Positions 1 through 8,197 of a stretch of DNA of 64,000 nucleotides are shown here, piece by piece. The notes under the pieces were generated by a model, which was given only the letters and a program-made list of their open reading frames with translations, was not told the origin of the DNA and made no database searches. Each line of letters begins with the position of its first letter. Within the stretch, counting starts at the first letter, position 1. The DNA lies in NCBI RefSeq assembly GCF_036192275.1, contig NZ_CP108088.1, forward strand, positions 2,046,001-2,110,000. The letters run 5' to 3'. The position numbers were made by a program, and so were the translations under genes. The DNA is from Streptomyces sp. NBC_00250 (lineage in GTDB: Bacteria; Actinomycetota; Actinomycetes; Streptomycetales; Streptomycetaceae).

Positions 1-1524
1 CGCCAGTTCACCGGTGGAGCTGCCGGCGAAGAACGTCACCGGCAGCCTCAGCAGCCGGTCCCAGACGGCCGGCTGCAGGGTGGCCTCGATTCGGCCCTCC
101 ATCCGCAGGATCGCCATGTTCTGCAGCAGCATGAAGGAGGCCGACACGACGCTGGTCGCGATGAGCGCGAGCGCGGTCTGCACGATGAGGCTGTCCTCGG
201 CCCGCGGTACGTACTCGCCGAGGACCTTGCCGGTGGCGAGGGGGACGAGCGCGCCGAGGCCGACCGCGACGAGACCTCCGACGAGGAGGCTCCGCAGATC
301 CCCGCCGGTCCCGCGCAGGCTGAAGCGGAGCAGCCGCAGGAGGCCCGGCTTCCCGTCGGGCAGGGGGCGGTAGAACATGACGGCGCTCGGTTCGAAGGCG
401 TCCTCGTCGGCGGAGCCCACCCGCTCCCGGCTGCCGGTGGCGGGGTCGACGGCCTCGTATCCGCCGCGCCGCCACAGCAGGGCGACCGGTGCGCCGTCCT
501 CCTCGCGCCGCCCCACCAGGGGCCCGCTGTCCTCCCGCCACCAGCGGCCGTGGAGCCGCACGGCGCGGGTGCGGATCCGCGAGGCGAGCGCGATGCGTTC
601 GACGGGGTCCGTACCTCCGGAGTCGGCGCCGGTCCCGACCGGTTCCGAGAGGGCGATGCCCGCCTCGCGCGCGACCAGCCGGCACACGGCGAAGACCGCG
701 TCGTCGCTCGCGCCGCGCCGGGCGGCCCCGCGCGACCGGTCGCCGGAGCGGCCGATCGAGGCGAGCAGCGCCTGGTCGGCCTGGGTGCGGGCGGCCTCAC
801 CGGCCTCGATGCCGGCCGCCGTGCGGTCCTCGTGGGCGCGCTCGACCTGCTCGATCCAGTGGTCCAGGGCGTACAGCAGCCGGTACTGCTGGTCGACCAT
901 GCCCTGCCACATCGCCCCGTCGACGAGGAGCGCGCCCGCCGTGTCGTACCCCTCGTACCCCTCGTAGAAGGCGCCGTACTGGACGCTGCCCGGGGTGATC
1001 TGCATCCACAGGATGTCGTCGTCGGCCGCGGCCGGTGCCGCGGTGGCGCGGCTCTCCAGCGGCGCCTGGTAGAGGACGCGCAGGCCGCGCCCGATGCCGA
1101 GGGCGAAGGCGTTCTCCAGCGGGCTCAGGGGCACCTCGGAGACGTCGCCGTACTGCTCGGAGCCGTACTGCCCGTATCCATACTGCCCGGATCCGTACTG
1201 CCCGGATCCGTACTGCAGCTCGCGCAGTTCGATGCGGCGCAGCAGACAGCCCGCCAGGGGGCGGCCGATCAGGGTGTGGCCGGGGCCTTCGGCCGGGCCG
1301 AGCAGCAGCGTGCCCGGTTCGAGGCGGCCCAGGAAGTGCCAGTGGCCCTCCTGTGCCGCGTCGATCGCGAAGAGGTCCAGCGCGCCCTCGACGACGAGCC
1401 ACAGGACGAGCGGACCCTCCAGGGACAGGCTGCGCGTGCTCGTGCAGTCGACGGGCGAGCCGAGTCCGCCCAGGGCGGCCACGACCGGATCCACGGCGAC
1501 GTGTGGGGCGTGGGGGGACGTCAC
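1..1524 (-). CDS. NHLM-type peptide export ABC transporter, second subunit (partial)
   Basis: Second ABC subunit of an NHLM-type peptide export system in the cytoplasmic membrane. The frame is open to the window edge, so 508 codons are visible and the C-terminal ATPase part is missing. Residues about 1-100 form a cyclic-nucleotide-binding-like cap ending in LRRIELREL. Five QYGxx pentapeptides follow at residues about 104-126, then a long soluble linker, and from about residue 405 hydrophobic segments typical of an ABC transmembrane domain, ending near LPVTFFAGSSTGELA. The GTG start lies one base after the stop of the C39 transporter gene, so translation is probably coupled. The paired arrangement (C39 exporter, cap-bearing ABC protein, HlyD protein) is what identifies the NHLM type. 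The protein looks intact up to the edge. Confidence 0.85.
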   Translation of the reverse strand, partial: MTSPHAPHVAVDPVVAALGGLGSPVDCTSTRSLSLEGPLVLWLVVEGALDLFAIDAAQEGHWHFLGRLEPGTLLLGPAEGPGHTLIGRPLAGCLLRRIELRELQYGSGQYGSGQYGYGQYGSEQYGDVSEVPLSPLENAFALGIGRGLRVLYQAPLESRATAAPAAADDDILWMQITPGSVQYGAFYEGYEGYDTAGALLVDGAMWQGMVDQQYRLLYALDHWIEQVERAHEDRTAAGIEAGEAARTQADQALLASIGRSGDRSRGAARRGASDDAVFAVCRLVAREAGIALSEPVGTGADSGGTDPVERIALASRIRTRAVRLHGRWWREDSGPLVGRREEDGAPVALLWRRGGYEAVDPATGSRERVGSADEDAFEPSAVMFYRPLPDGKPGLLRLLRFSLRGTGGDLRSLLVGGLVAVGLGALVPLATGKVLGEYVPRAEDSLIVQTALALIATSVVSASFMLLQNMAILRMEGRIEATLQPAVWDRLLRLPVTFFAGSSTGELA

Positions 1525-1525
1525 C

Positions 1526-3826
1526 TCAGTGCTCCTTGACGAGTTCGGCGTACGCGCCCCGCGCGGCGAGCAGGTGCTCGTGACGCCCGCGTTCGACGAC
1601 CGTGCCGCGTTCGAGGACGACGATCTCGTCGCTGTCGCGCACGGTGCTCAGCCGGTGGGCGATGACCACACAGGCACAGCCCCGGCGCCGCAGGTTGTCG
1701 ATGACGAGCTGCTCGGTCGCCGCGTCCAGAGCGCTGGTCACCTCGTCCAGGACCATGACGCTGGGGCGGCGCACCAAGGCCCTCGCGATCTCAAGGCGTT
1801 GGCGCTGGCCGCCGGAGAAGTTGCGGCCGTCCTGCTCGACCCGGCTGTGGATGCCGCCGGGGCGGCGCGCGATCACCTCGTGGACGGCGGCGTCCTCCAG
1901 GGCGGCCACCACCGCCTCGTCGGGGATGGAGGGGTCCCACAGGGCGACGTTGTCGCGGACGGTGCCCTCGAAGAGGAAGACGTCCTGGTCGACGAAGGAG
2001 ACGGAGGCGGCGAGCGCGCCGCGCGGGATGTCCTCGATCCGCATGCCGTCGATGCGGATGGTGCCCTCCCAGGGGGCGTAGAGCCCTGATATCAGCCGCG
2101 AGACGGTGGACTTGCCGCTGCCGGAGCCGCCGACGAGCGCGACCTGCTGCCCTGGGCCTACGGAGAGCGAGAAGTCCTGGAGCAGCGGCGCGTCCAGCGG
2201 GCTGTAGCCGAAGGTGATGCCGTCGAGCAGCACATGGCCCTTGAGCCGCCGGGTGGCGGCGGGCGGCTCCCGCCGTGAGTAGATCGGGTCGACGGGGAAG
2301 TTCTCGACGTCCTTGAGGCGGGCGACGTCGGCCGCGAAGTCCTGGATGCGTCCGGCGACGCCGTTGAGGCGGGTGATCGGCGCGGTGAAGCTGGTGACCA
2401 GGGCCTGGAAGGCGACGAGCAGGCCGACCGAGAGGTGCCCCTCCACCGCGCGCAGGCCGCCGATCATCAGGATCAGCGCGCTGTTGAGCGCGGCCAGGGT
2501 GGGGGCGACGACCGCGAGCCACATGCTGGGCACGCCGAGGCGTTGCTGTACGTCGAGGGTGACGGCGTGCTGGCCCGCCCAGCGGCGGAAGAAGCCGTTC
2601 TCGCCACCCGTGGCCTTCATGGTCTCGATGAGCTGCAGGCCGCTGTACGAGGTGTTGGTGAGCCGGGCGTTCTCGGCGCGCAGCTTCTGGGTGTCGGTGG
2701 CCCTCAGGTGGATCACGATCCGCATGGCGACGACGTTGAGCAGGGCGATGCCGATGCCGACGACCGTGAGTTGCGGGTCGTACGTCCACAGCAGCACCGC
2801 GTAGAGGACCACGACCACCGCGTCGACACCGGCGGCGGCGAGGTCGCGTGCCAGCGTCTCGGCGACGGCGTCGTTGGACTGCAGACGCTGGACCAGGTCG
2901 GCCGGGTTGCGCTGGGAGAAGAAGGTGACGGGCAGTCTGAGCAGGTGCCGCAGGAAGCGGGCGCTGCCCAGGGTGGAGGAGATGATGCGGCCGCGCAGCA
3001 GGTTGGCCTGCTGCACGGAGGTGAGCACCGCCGTGAGCACCAGGGCCGTGGCCATCGACGCGAAGAGCACGCCGAGCAGGGACGTCTGCTCCCCGATCAG
3101 GAACATGTCGATGTACGTGCGGCTCAGCGCGGGCACCGCCGCCCCGACCGCGACGAGCAGGAGGCTGGAGAGCACGGCTGCGAGCAGGGTGCCCGACGTG
3201 CCGCGCAGCCGGGCCGGCATGGCGCCCATGACGCCGGGCCTGCGCCCGGTGCGGCGGAAGCCCTCGCCGGGCTCGAAGGTGAGCACGACTCCGGTGAAGC
3301 TGGTGTCGAACTCGTCCATCGGGACGAACCGCCGGCCCTTGGCCGGGTCGTTGATGTACACGCCCCGGCGGCCGAGGCGGCGTCCGATGCCCTCGAAGAC
3401 GACGTAGTGGTTGAACTCCCAGAAGAGGACGGCCGGGGGGCCCACGCCGGCCAGCGCGGCCAGGTCCATCTGCATGCCCTTGGCCTTCAGGCCGTAACCG
3501 CGCGCCGCCTTGAGGAGGTTGCTGGCGCGGGACCCGTCGCGGGAGACCCCGCAGGCGATGCGCAGTTCCTCCAGGGCGACGAACCTGCCGTAGTGGCCGA
3601 GCACCATCGCGAGTGCGGCGGCGCCGCACTCAACCGCCTCCATCTGCAGCACGGTGGGGGTGCGTACGGGGCGGGGGGTACGGCCCTTGGGGACGGACGG
3701 GCGGCGCCGGGGGTTGCGGCCCGCCGGTTCCGGGCGGCGGCGCCGGGTGCCGCCCTGGGGCGCCGGGCGATGGCGCCGGTGTCCGGTGGACGGGAGCCGG
3801 GGGGTCGTGTCGGGCGACGCGGTCAC
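1526..3826 (-). CDS. NHLM-type bacteriocin exporter with C39 leader peptidase, permease and ATPase
   Basis: Bifunctional peptide exporter of 766 residues that cleaves a double-glycine leader and pumps the peptide out. The N-terminal C39 peptidase has the catalytic Cys67 in ECGAAALAMVLGHYG and His140 in NHYVVFEG, followed by INDP with the expected Asp. A six-helix membrane domain follows. The ATPase has Walker A GGSGSGKST, signature FSGGQRQR and Walker B VMVLDE. The GTG start at 3826 overlaps the stop of the upstream HlyD gene (GTGA). Upstream in-frame codons to 3928 lie inside that gene and look like shadow sequence. It sits between the adaptor gene and the second ABC subunit. The only double-glycine substrate in view is the peptide encoded at 4757-4975, so it is the likely cargo. 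Confidence 0.92.
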   Translation of the reverse strand: MTASPDTTPRLPSTGHRRHRPAPQGGTRRRRPEPAGRNPRRRPSVPKGRTPRPVRTPTVLQMEAVECGAAALAMVLGHYGRFVALEELRIACGVSRDGSRASNLLKAARGYGLKAKGMQMDLAALAGVGPPAVLFWEFNHYVVFEGIGRRLGRRGVYINDPAKGRRFVPMDEFDTSFTGVVLTFEPGEGFRRTGRRPGVMGAMPARLRGTSGTLLAAVLSSLLLVAVGAAVPALSRTYIDMFLIGEQTSLLGVLFASMATALVLTAVLTSVQQANLLRGRIISSTLGSARFLRHLLRLPVTFFSQRNPADLVQRLQSNDAVAETLARDLAAAGVDAVVVVLYAVLLWTYDPQLTVVGIGIALLNVVAMRIVIHLRATDTQKLRAENARLTNTSYSGLQLIETMKATGGENGFFRRWAGQHAVTLDVQQRLGVPSMWLAVVAPTLAALNSALILMIGGLRAVEGHLSVGLLVAFQALVTSFTAPITRLNGVAGRIQDFAADVARLKDVENFPVDPIYSRREPPAATRRLKGHVLLDGITFGYSPLDAPLLQDFSLSVGPGQQVALVGGSGSGKSTVSRLISGLYAPWEGTIRIDGMRIEDIPRGALAASVSFVDQDVFLFEGTVRDNVALWDPSIPDEAVVAALEDAAVHEVIARRPGGIHSRVEQDGRNFSGGQRQRLEIARALVRRPSVMVLDEVTSALDAATEQLVIDNLRRRGCACVVIAHRLSTVRDSDEIVVLERGTVVERGRHEHLLAARGAYAELVKEH

Positions 3827-4647
3827 GGAAGCAGCCAATCGACGGGGCGCTGCGCGGCGAGGTGGACGGTTCCGGTGACGGGCGTGGTGGAGTCGACGGC
3901 GTACGGGGGCCCGTCCGCCGAGGACCACCGGTAGCCGGACGTGGTGGCGGAGCGTTCCAGCTGGACGAGCACCGCGACGGGGTCGCCCTGCCGGGCGAAC
4001 TGCGCGGCGAGCCTGCTGTCGCCGAGGAAGCCGCTGATCTGCGCCTGCGTCTGGGGGGCTCGGCCGACCGCCTTGACCCGGCCGCGCAGCACGCCGAACC
4101 GTTGGCGGGGCGCTGACTGGACGCCGAGGTCGACCTGGGCCCCGACGGGGATCGCCGCGCCGCTGCCGCCGGGCACGTAGAGCATGGCGACCAGCGGGTC
4201 GTCCTGGTTCCTCACGCGTTCCACGGTCGCCACGTCGGCGCCGGTGGTGACGACGAGACCGGTCTTGGCGAGGAGGCCGGTCACCCGCCCACGTTCGACC
4301 ACGCTGACCTCGCGGTCGCCCTTCTCCGTCCGGACCGTGAGGAGGGGGGCGCCCGGGGACAACAGCTGGCCCTCCTCGGCGAGGACCTCGGTGACCTGTC
4401 CGGCGTACGGGCTCTGCAGGAGGTAGCTGCCCTCTGCGCGGGTGAGGACGCCGGGCGCGCTCAGCTTGGGGGACACGGATCCGGTGAAGGCCCAGAAGGC
4501 CGCGGCGGCCATGACGACGACCGTGACGGCCAGCACGAGCCGGCCGGGCGGACGCGCGAACCGTACGGGCAGGTCGAGTTCTTCGGGCGATTGCAGCTTG
4601 GAAAGCGCCTTCTGACGGAACTGCACGGACTCTTCCTTCGACTGCAT
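3823..4647 (-). CDS. HlyD-family adaptor of the NHLM peptide export system
   Basis: Membrane-fusion/adaptor protein of 274 residues that partners the ABC exporters. A cytoplasmic stretch of about 35 residues precedes one membrane helix (about 37-58, LVLAVTVVVMAAAAFWAF). An extracytoplasmic part with the usual lipoyl/biotinyl-like half motif follows (LLQSPYAGQVTEVLAEEGQ). It is shorter than classical HlyD (about 480 residues), which fits NHLM adaptors. It starts at an ATG 109 bases after the end of the precursor peptide gene; a 16-bp hairpin lies in that gap. Its stop overlaps the GTG of the exporter gene. I saw no frameshift. Confidence 0.85.
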   Translation of the reverse strand: MQSKEESVQFRQKALSKLQSPEELDLPVRFARPPGRLVLAVTVVVMAAAAFWAFTGSVSPKLSAPGVLTRAEGSYLLQSPYAGQVTEVLAEEGQLLSPGAPLLTVRTEKGDREVSVVERGRVTGLLAKTGLVVTTGADVATVERVRNQDDPLVAMLYVPGGSGAAIPVGAQVDLGVQSAPRQRFGVLRGRVKAVGRAPQTQAQISGFLGDSRLAAQFARQGDPVAVLVQLERSATTSGYRWSSADGPPYAVDSTTPVTGTVHLAAQRPVDWLLP

Positions 4648-4707
4648 TCTTTACAGGGCTGCCGAATTGACCGGCCGAAGCCCGTCGGCCAAGGGCGTGA
4701 CGGGCAT

Positions 4708-4747
4708 CCGTGAACCCCGGAACGGGAAAGAGTTCCGGGGTTCACGG
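4708..4747. terminator. Perfect 16-bp inverted repeat between precursor peptide and transporter genes
   Basis: Left arm 4708-4723 and right arm 4732-4747 are exactly complementary, with an 8-base loop. No T-run follows on the minus strand. It may act as a partial terminator or RNA-stabilising structure that makes more precursor mRNA than transporter mRNA, as is common in bacteriocin operons. Confidence 0.7.
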
Positions 4748-4756
4748 ATATACCGC

Positions 4757-4975
4757 TCAGAGACCGGCGATACCGACGTTGACACCGGCGAGGCCCGTGA
4801 CGACGCCCGGCACGGCCTGCACGCCCTGGACCGTCTGGAGGGAGGTCACGGTGCCCAGGACGGTGCTGACGTCGCCGATCACGGCACCGGCGAGGCCACC
4901 GGTGATGGCGAGGCCGCCGGAGACGGCGTCCAGCTCGGCGTCGGCGATCTCACGGGTCTCGATGTCGTTACGCAT
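4757..4975 (-). CDS. Double-glycine precursor peptide, cysteine-free core (putative bacteriocin)
   Basis: 72-residue peptide. Residues 1-21 are an acidic leader ending ADAELDAVSGG, the class II double-glycine type cut by C39 peptidases. The predicted 51-residue core starts LAITGG. It is rich in Val, Gly, Ala, Leu and Thr, contains no Cys, no aromatic residue and only one charged residue (Asp14 of the core), and has Gly-zipper-like spacing. A second GG at residues 26-27 could be an alternative cleavage site. I chose ATG 4975 because the leader begins there with an upstream GAAGGG; a longer frame reaches 5110 but that part is not peptide-like. With no Cys, lanthionine rings are impossible. An unmodified pore-former or dehydrated peptide is plausible. 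The activity is inference. Confidence 0.8.
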   Translation of the reverse strand: MRNDIETREIADAELDAVSGGLAITGGLAGAVIGDVSTVLGTVTSLQTVQGVQAVPGVVTGLAGVNVGIAGL

Positions 4976-5072
4976 GTGTGCGCACCCTTCAATTCGTGTG
5001 AATGTTTTTACCCCGGCCGGAATCAAGCACCGTTCCGACGGCGGCCGCGATGGGCAGATGTAAGCACGCGAA

Positions 5073-5142
5073 CGGGTTACCCGGCCAACCGAGTTGACGT
5101 GCCGCGGCACACGAATTCATCACCGAAACGAAGAGCGTTTCG
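5073..5142. promoter_or_regulatory. Palindrome cluster upstream of the precursor peptide gene
   Basis: The 430-base stretch 4981-5410 holds no convincing gene. It carries three palindromes: CGGGT-T-ACCCG at 5073-5083, GTGCCGCGGCAC at 5099-5110, and CGAAACG-N5-CGTTTCG at 5124-5142. They lie 100-170 bases upstream of the peptide start and are candidate operators. The regulator is not in view. The remainder, 5143-5410, shows nothing I can name. Confidence 0.45.
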
Positions 5143-5410
5143 ATCCATCAGGAAGATCGCCCGCAGATCGCCACAGGTTCTCCGCAGGATCGAGTAACAG
5201 AAATCGACCCTCCGTCGCCCCGGCGGAACGCAAGGGGACATAGGCACCTCAACCGGCGGGAGCGCGGCCGGCGGGTCGAGGAAGGACACAAGGGGAGGCG
5301 CCCCCTCCACTCGCACGATGTGAAGATTCGCCGGAGCGACGCTCGGTGACGACGACGACACACCAGGTGCCGGCCGAACCCGAGCGCCGCTCCGGCGAAG
5401 AGGGCCTCGC

Positions 5411-6970
5411 CTAGGACGCCGCGACCGTCGCCGTCGCCCCCTCCGAAGCGGAAGCGGAAGCAGAGGAAGGGGCGGAGGCAGAAGCGGAGAGAGGGGCGGA
5501 AGCGGAGGCAGAGTCCTCGGCCGTCGCCGGAGTCGTGCGGGGCGCCTGCCGACCGCGCAGACCCAGCCCCGCGATCGCCGCGACCAGGGCGAAGGCCGTG
5601 GCCCCGATCCAGAAGGTGAGGGTGAAGCCGGACTCGGCGGGCAGGGGCGGGACCCCGGCCGGAAGGTGCTCGATCGTCTGCGAGGCGAGGATCGTGGTGA
5701 CGACCGCGCTGCCGATCGCGCTGCCCGTGGAGCGGGAGATGGAGTTGATGCCGTTCGCGATGCCGCTCTGGTGGTGCGGAACGCTCGACATGATGACCGC
5801 CGGCATGGCCGCGTATCCGAAGCTCACGGCGGCACCGACCACGACACCCGCGCCGATCACCGAGGCCGTGTGACCGTGATCGAGGGCGAGCCAGGCGAAG
5901 CCGACGGCGCCGAGGCCGGCGGCCAGGGCGAGGGCCGCGCGCGGGCCGCGGTGGCGGACCAGCTGGCCGCCGATCGGGGAGGCGAGCAGCGAGACGATCG
6001 CGCCGGGCAGCAGGAACTCCACGGAGGCGCGCAGGATGGACGCGTCGAAGCCGTAACCGGTGAGGGCCTCGGGCATCTGGACGAGGTAGGAGACGCCGAG
6101 GAAGTTCGCGAACATGCCGAAGCCGACGAGGATGCCGGCCAGGTTGGCCATGAGCACGGGACGGTGCACGAACATCTTCATGTCGACGAGCGGTTCGCGG
6201 ACCTTCCGTTCCACGAGGACCCAGACGACCGCCATGACCGCGGCACCGGCGAAGCTGCCGAGCGTCCGGGCCGAGGCCCAACCCCACTCGTGGCCCTGCG
6301 AGATGGGCAGCAGGAGCAGCAGCAGCGTGATGCCGAGGGTCAGCGCGCCGAGGAAGTCGGTCCGGCCGCCCGTCTTGTGGCGGGTCGCGGGGACGAGGAA
6401 GACGACCGCGAGGAGGGCGAGCGCCGCGAAGCCGGTCGCCATCCAGAAGGCGCTGCGGTAGTCGGCGTCGGACCCGGAGGTGAGCAGGCCGGTGGCGACG
6501 AGCGCGAGGCCGCTGCCGAAGGCGAGGGTGCCGCTGACCAGCGACATGGCGCCGGGCAGCCGCTGCGGCCTGACCTCCTCGCGGAGCACGGACAGGGCGA
6601 GCGGGAAGATCGCGGTGGCGGCGCCCTGGAGGACGCGGCCGAGGATCAGCAGGGGCAGCGAGGTCGCGAGGGCGGCGACCACGGAACCGACGACCATGAC
6701 GCCGAGCACGGCGACGAGGGTCGGCTTCTTGCCGTGCTGGTCGCCGAAGCGGCCGAGCAGCGGGGTGAAGACGGCGGCGGAGAGCAGCGTGGCGGTGGTC
6801 ACCCAGCTCACGTTGGCGGTCGAGGTGCCGAGGTCGGCCCGGATGAGGCCGAGGATCGGGACCGGCAGGGTCTGCATCATCGAGACGACCATGGCGGCGA
6901 GGCTCAGGGCGAAGACGATGACCGTCTCGCGCCGGGGATCGGCGGTGGACGTCGTGGGGGCGTGGCTCAT
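5411..6970 (-). CDS. DHA2-type MFS drug efflux transporter
   Basis: Integral membrane proton antiporter of about 519 residues with about 14 hydrophobic segments, the size of the DHA2 (EmrB/QacA) family. Motif A-like sequence LLGRFGDQHGKKP lies between helices 2 and 3. Family knowledge says it exports hydrophobic compounds; the substrate cannot be read. The C-terminus is a tail of about 35 residues of Ser-Ala repeats (SASASAPSSASASAS), unlike the rest of the protein. I chose ATG 6970; a GTG at 7024 in frame is possible, and neither has a strong ribosome binding site. It is divergent from a MarR gene, with three palindromes between them, so repression by that regulator is likely. Confidence 0.88.
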   Translation of the reverse strand: MSHAPTTSTADPRRETVIVFALSLAAMVVSMMQTLPVPILGLIRADLGTSTANVSWVTTATLLSAAVFTPLLGRFGDQHGKKPTLVAVLGVMVVGSVVAALATSLPLLILGRVLQGAATAIFPLALSVLREEVRPQRLPGAMSLVSGTLAFGSGLALVATGLLTSGSDADYRSAFWMATGFAALALLAVVFLVPATRHKTGGRTDFLGALTLGITLLLLLLPISQGHEWGWASARTLGSFAGAAVMAVVWVLVERKVREPLVDMKMFVHRPVLMANLAGILVGFGMFANFLGVSYLVQMPEALTGYGFDASILRASVEFLLPGAIVSLLASPIGGQLVRHRGPRAALALAAGLGAVGFAWLALDHGHTASVIGAGVVVGAAVSFGYAAMPAVIMSSVPHHQSGIANGINSISRSTGSAIGSAVVTTILASQTIEHLPAGVPPLPAESGFTLTFWIGATAFALVAAIAGLGLRGRQAPRTTPATAEDSASASAPLSASASAPSSASASASEGATATVAAS

Positions 6971-7043
6971 GGCAGAGGAGGGCCTTTTCAGTGCTTCGGC
7001 AACGTCGGCGCTTCGGAGCGTCACTGCTTCAGATCGTCGATGT

Positions 7044-7118
7044 TTGATGTCATCAAGTACTTCGCCGACGGTAGACCCCGATACTTGAGGTGGTCAAGTA
7101 AACAATTGATAATGTCAA
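7044..7118. promoter_or_regulatory. Three TTGA-N5-TCAA operators between MFS pump and marR
   Basis: Palindromes at 7044-7056 (TTGATGTCATCAA), 7083-7099 (ACTTGA-GGTGG-TCAAGT) and 7106-7118 (TTGA-TAATG-TCAA). Centres at about 7050, 7091 and 7112 are 41 and 21 bp apart, close to whole helical turns. This fits cooperative binding of MarR dimers on one face of the DNA and control of both divergent promoters. Confidence 0.75.
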
Positions 7119-7140
7119 GTGTTCTGAGTACGCTCGAACC

Positions 7141-7581
7141 ATGAGCGCGACGACCCCCGTGACCCCCACCAAGCTCCAGCTCCTGGAGCTCCTCGCCGCC
7201 ATCGGCACGGCCCAGTGGCGCGACTTCGCGGCCGCCGCGGCCCACCACGGACTGACCTCCACGCAGGCGAAGGTCCTCGCTCAGCTCGACGGCCCGCTGC
7301 CGATGCGCGCCCTCGCCACCCTGCTCGTGTGCGACGCGTCCAACGTCACCGGGATCATCGACCGCCTGGAGGCCCGCTCCCTGGTCCGCCGCGAGCCCGA
7401 CCCCGCCGACCGCCGCGTCAAGAACGTCGTGGCGACCGACGAGGGCCGGGAGATCATCCGTCGCGTCCGCGAGGAGATGCAGGCCACCGGCGGGGCGCTC
7501 GACACCCTCGACGAGGACGAGAGCACGACGCTCTACGCCCTGCTCGCCCGGCTGCGCCCGGGCATGGAGAAGAACGCCTGA
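7141..7581 (+). CDS. MarR family transcriptional regulator
   Basis: Winged-helix regulator of 146 residues, the usual MarR length. The recognition helix lies in LATLLVCDASNVTGIIDRLE (residues about 58-77) and the wing in REPDPADRRVKNVVATDEG, with the conserved DRR. It is transcribed away from the DHA2 efflux gene. The three palindromes between the two genes make it the likely local repressor, released by a ligand that the pump exports. Nothing follows in the same operon. The identity of the ligand is unknown. Confidence 0.9.
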   Translation: MSATTPVTPTKLQLLELLAAIGTAQWRDFAAAAAHHGLTSTQAKVLAQLDGPLPMRALATLLVCDASNVTGIIDRLEARSLVRREPDPADRRVKNVVATDEGREIIRRVREEMQATGGALDTLDEDESTTLYALLARLRPGMEKNA

Positions 7582-7618
7582 CCTGGGGACACACGACCCG
7601 GAGGGATCCGGGGAGGCC

Positions 7619-8197
7619 TCAGGGGCTCGTCGTGGAGACCGCGTACACCCGGGGGAACGCCGGGTCGGTGAGGTCGACCGTGATGTCGGTCGTCGGGCGC
7701 GGCTCCTCGCGCTTCACCGTCGTACCGGCCCAGTTCATGCCCTCGGCGAAGGTCCAGCCCGCGATGTCGGCGTCGCGTTCGCCGACGGTGATCCGGCCCG
7801 CGGTGAGTTCCGCGCGACCGGTCCCGGACTCGGCGAGGAAGCCGTCGAGGCCGGCCGCGGTGGTCGTGAACTGGACGTACAGCCGGCTCGTCTTCCAGTT
7901 GCTGGTCTCGTAGTACGCGACGCCCCAGGCCCCGCCGGGAACCGGGACCTCGAAGACCCGGCGCTTCATCAGCGACGGCCAGTTGGCCTGGAGGCCGGCC
8001 GCCGAGGACTCGCGCTCCTTGTCACGTCCGCTGTCCCGGCTCTGACCTGCGGAGATGACGAGATAGCCGGCCGGGATGCCGACCAGGAGCACGATGATGA
8101 CGGCCGTGATCCAGCGGCGGCGGATCATGTGCCGACGGTCCTCGGGAAGCTTGCCCCGGGGGTCGCGCGGCGGGGTGGACTGGTGGGGCAGGGTCAT
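7619..8197 (-). CDS. Hypothetical membrane-anchored protein downstream of ROK kinase
   Basis: 192 residues. One membrane helix (about 27-47, WITAVIIVLLVGIPAGYLVI) follows a basic cytoplasmic N-terminus. The rest is predicted outside the membrane and looks like a beta-rich domain (WGVAYYETSNWKTSRLYVQF, GWTFAEGMNW). I do not recognise a family. ATG 8197 overlaps the stop of the ROK kinase gene (ATGA), so the two are translated together and it ends the sugar-transport operon. It could be an accessory or sensing protein for that system; this is inference from position only. Confidence 0.7.
   Translation of the reverse strand: MTLPHQSTPPRDPRGKLPEDRRHMIRRRWITAVIIVLLVGIPAGYLVISAGQSRDSGRDKERESSAAGLQANWPSLMKRRVFEVPVPGGAWGVAYYETSNWKTSRLYVQFTTTAAGLDGFLAESGTGRAELTAGRITVGERDADIAGWTFAEGMNWAGTTVKREEPRPTTDITVDLTDPAFPRVYAVSTTSP

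Noticed and set aside
1148..1215. Tandem 15-bp repeats as a possible CRISPR array
   Set aside because: The units are contiguous, without spacers, and encode an in-frame pentapeptide repeat.
5077..5361. Open frame of 94 codons on the minus strand upstream of the peptide gene
   Set aside because: No ribosome site, no recognisable family, and it covers the palindrome cluster. It is best seen as a by-product of high GC content.
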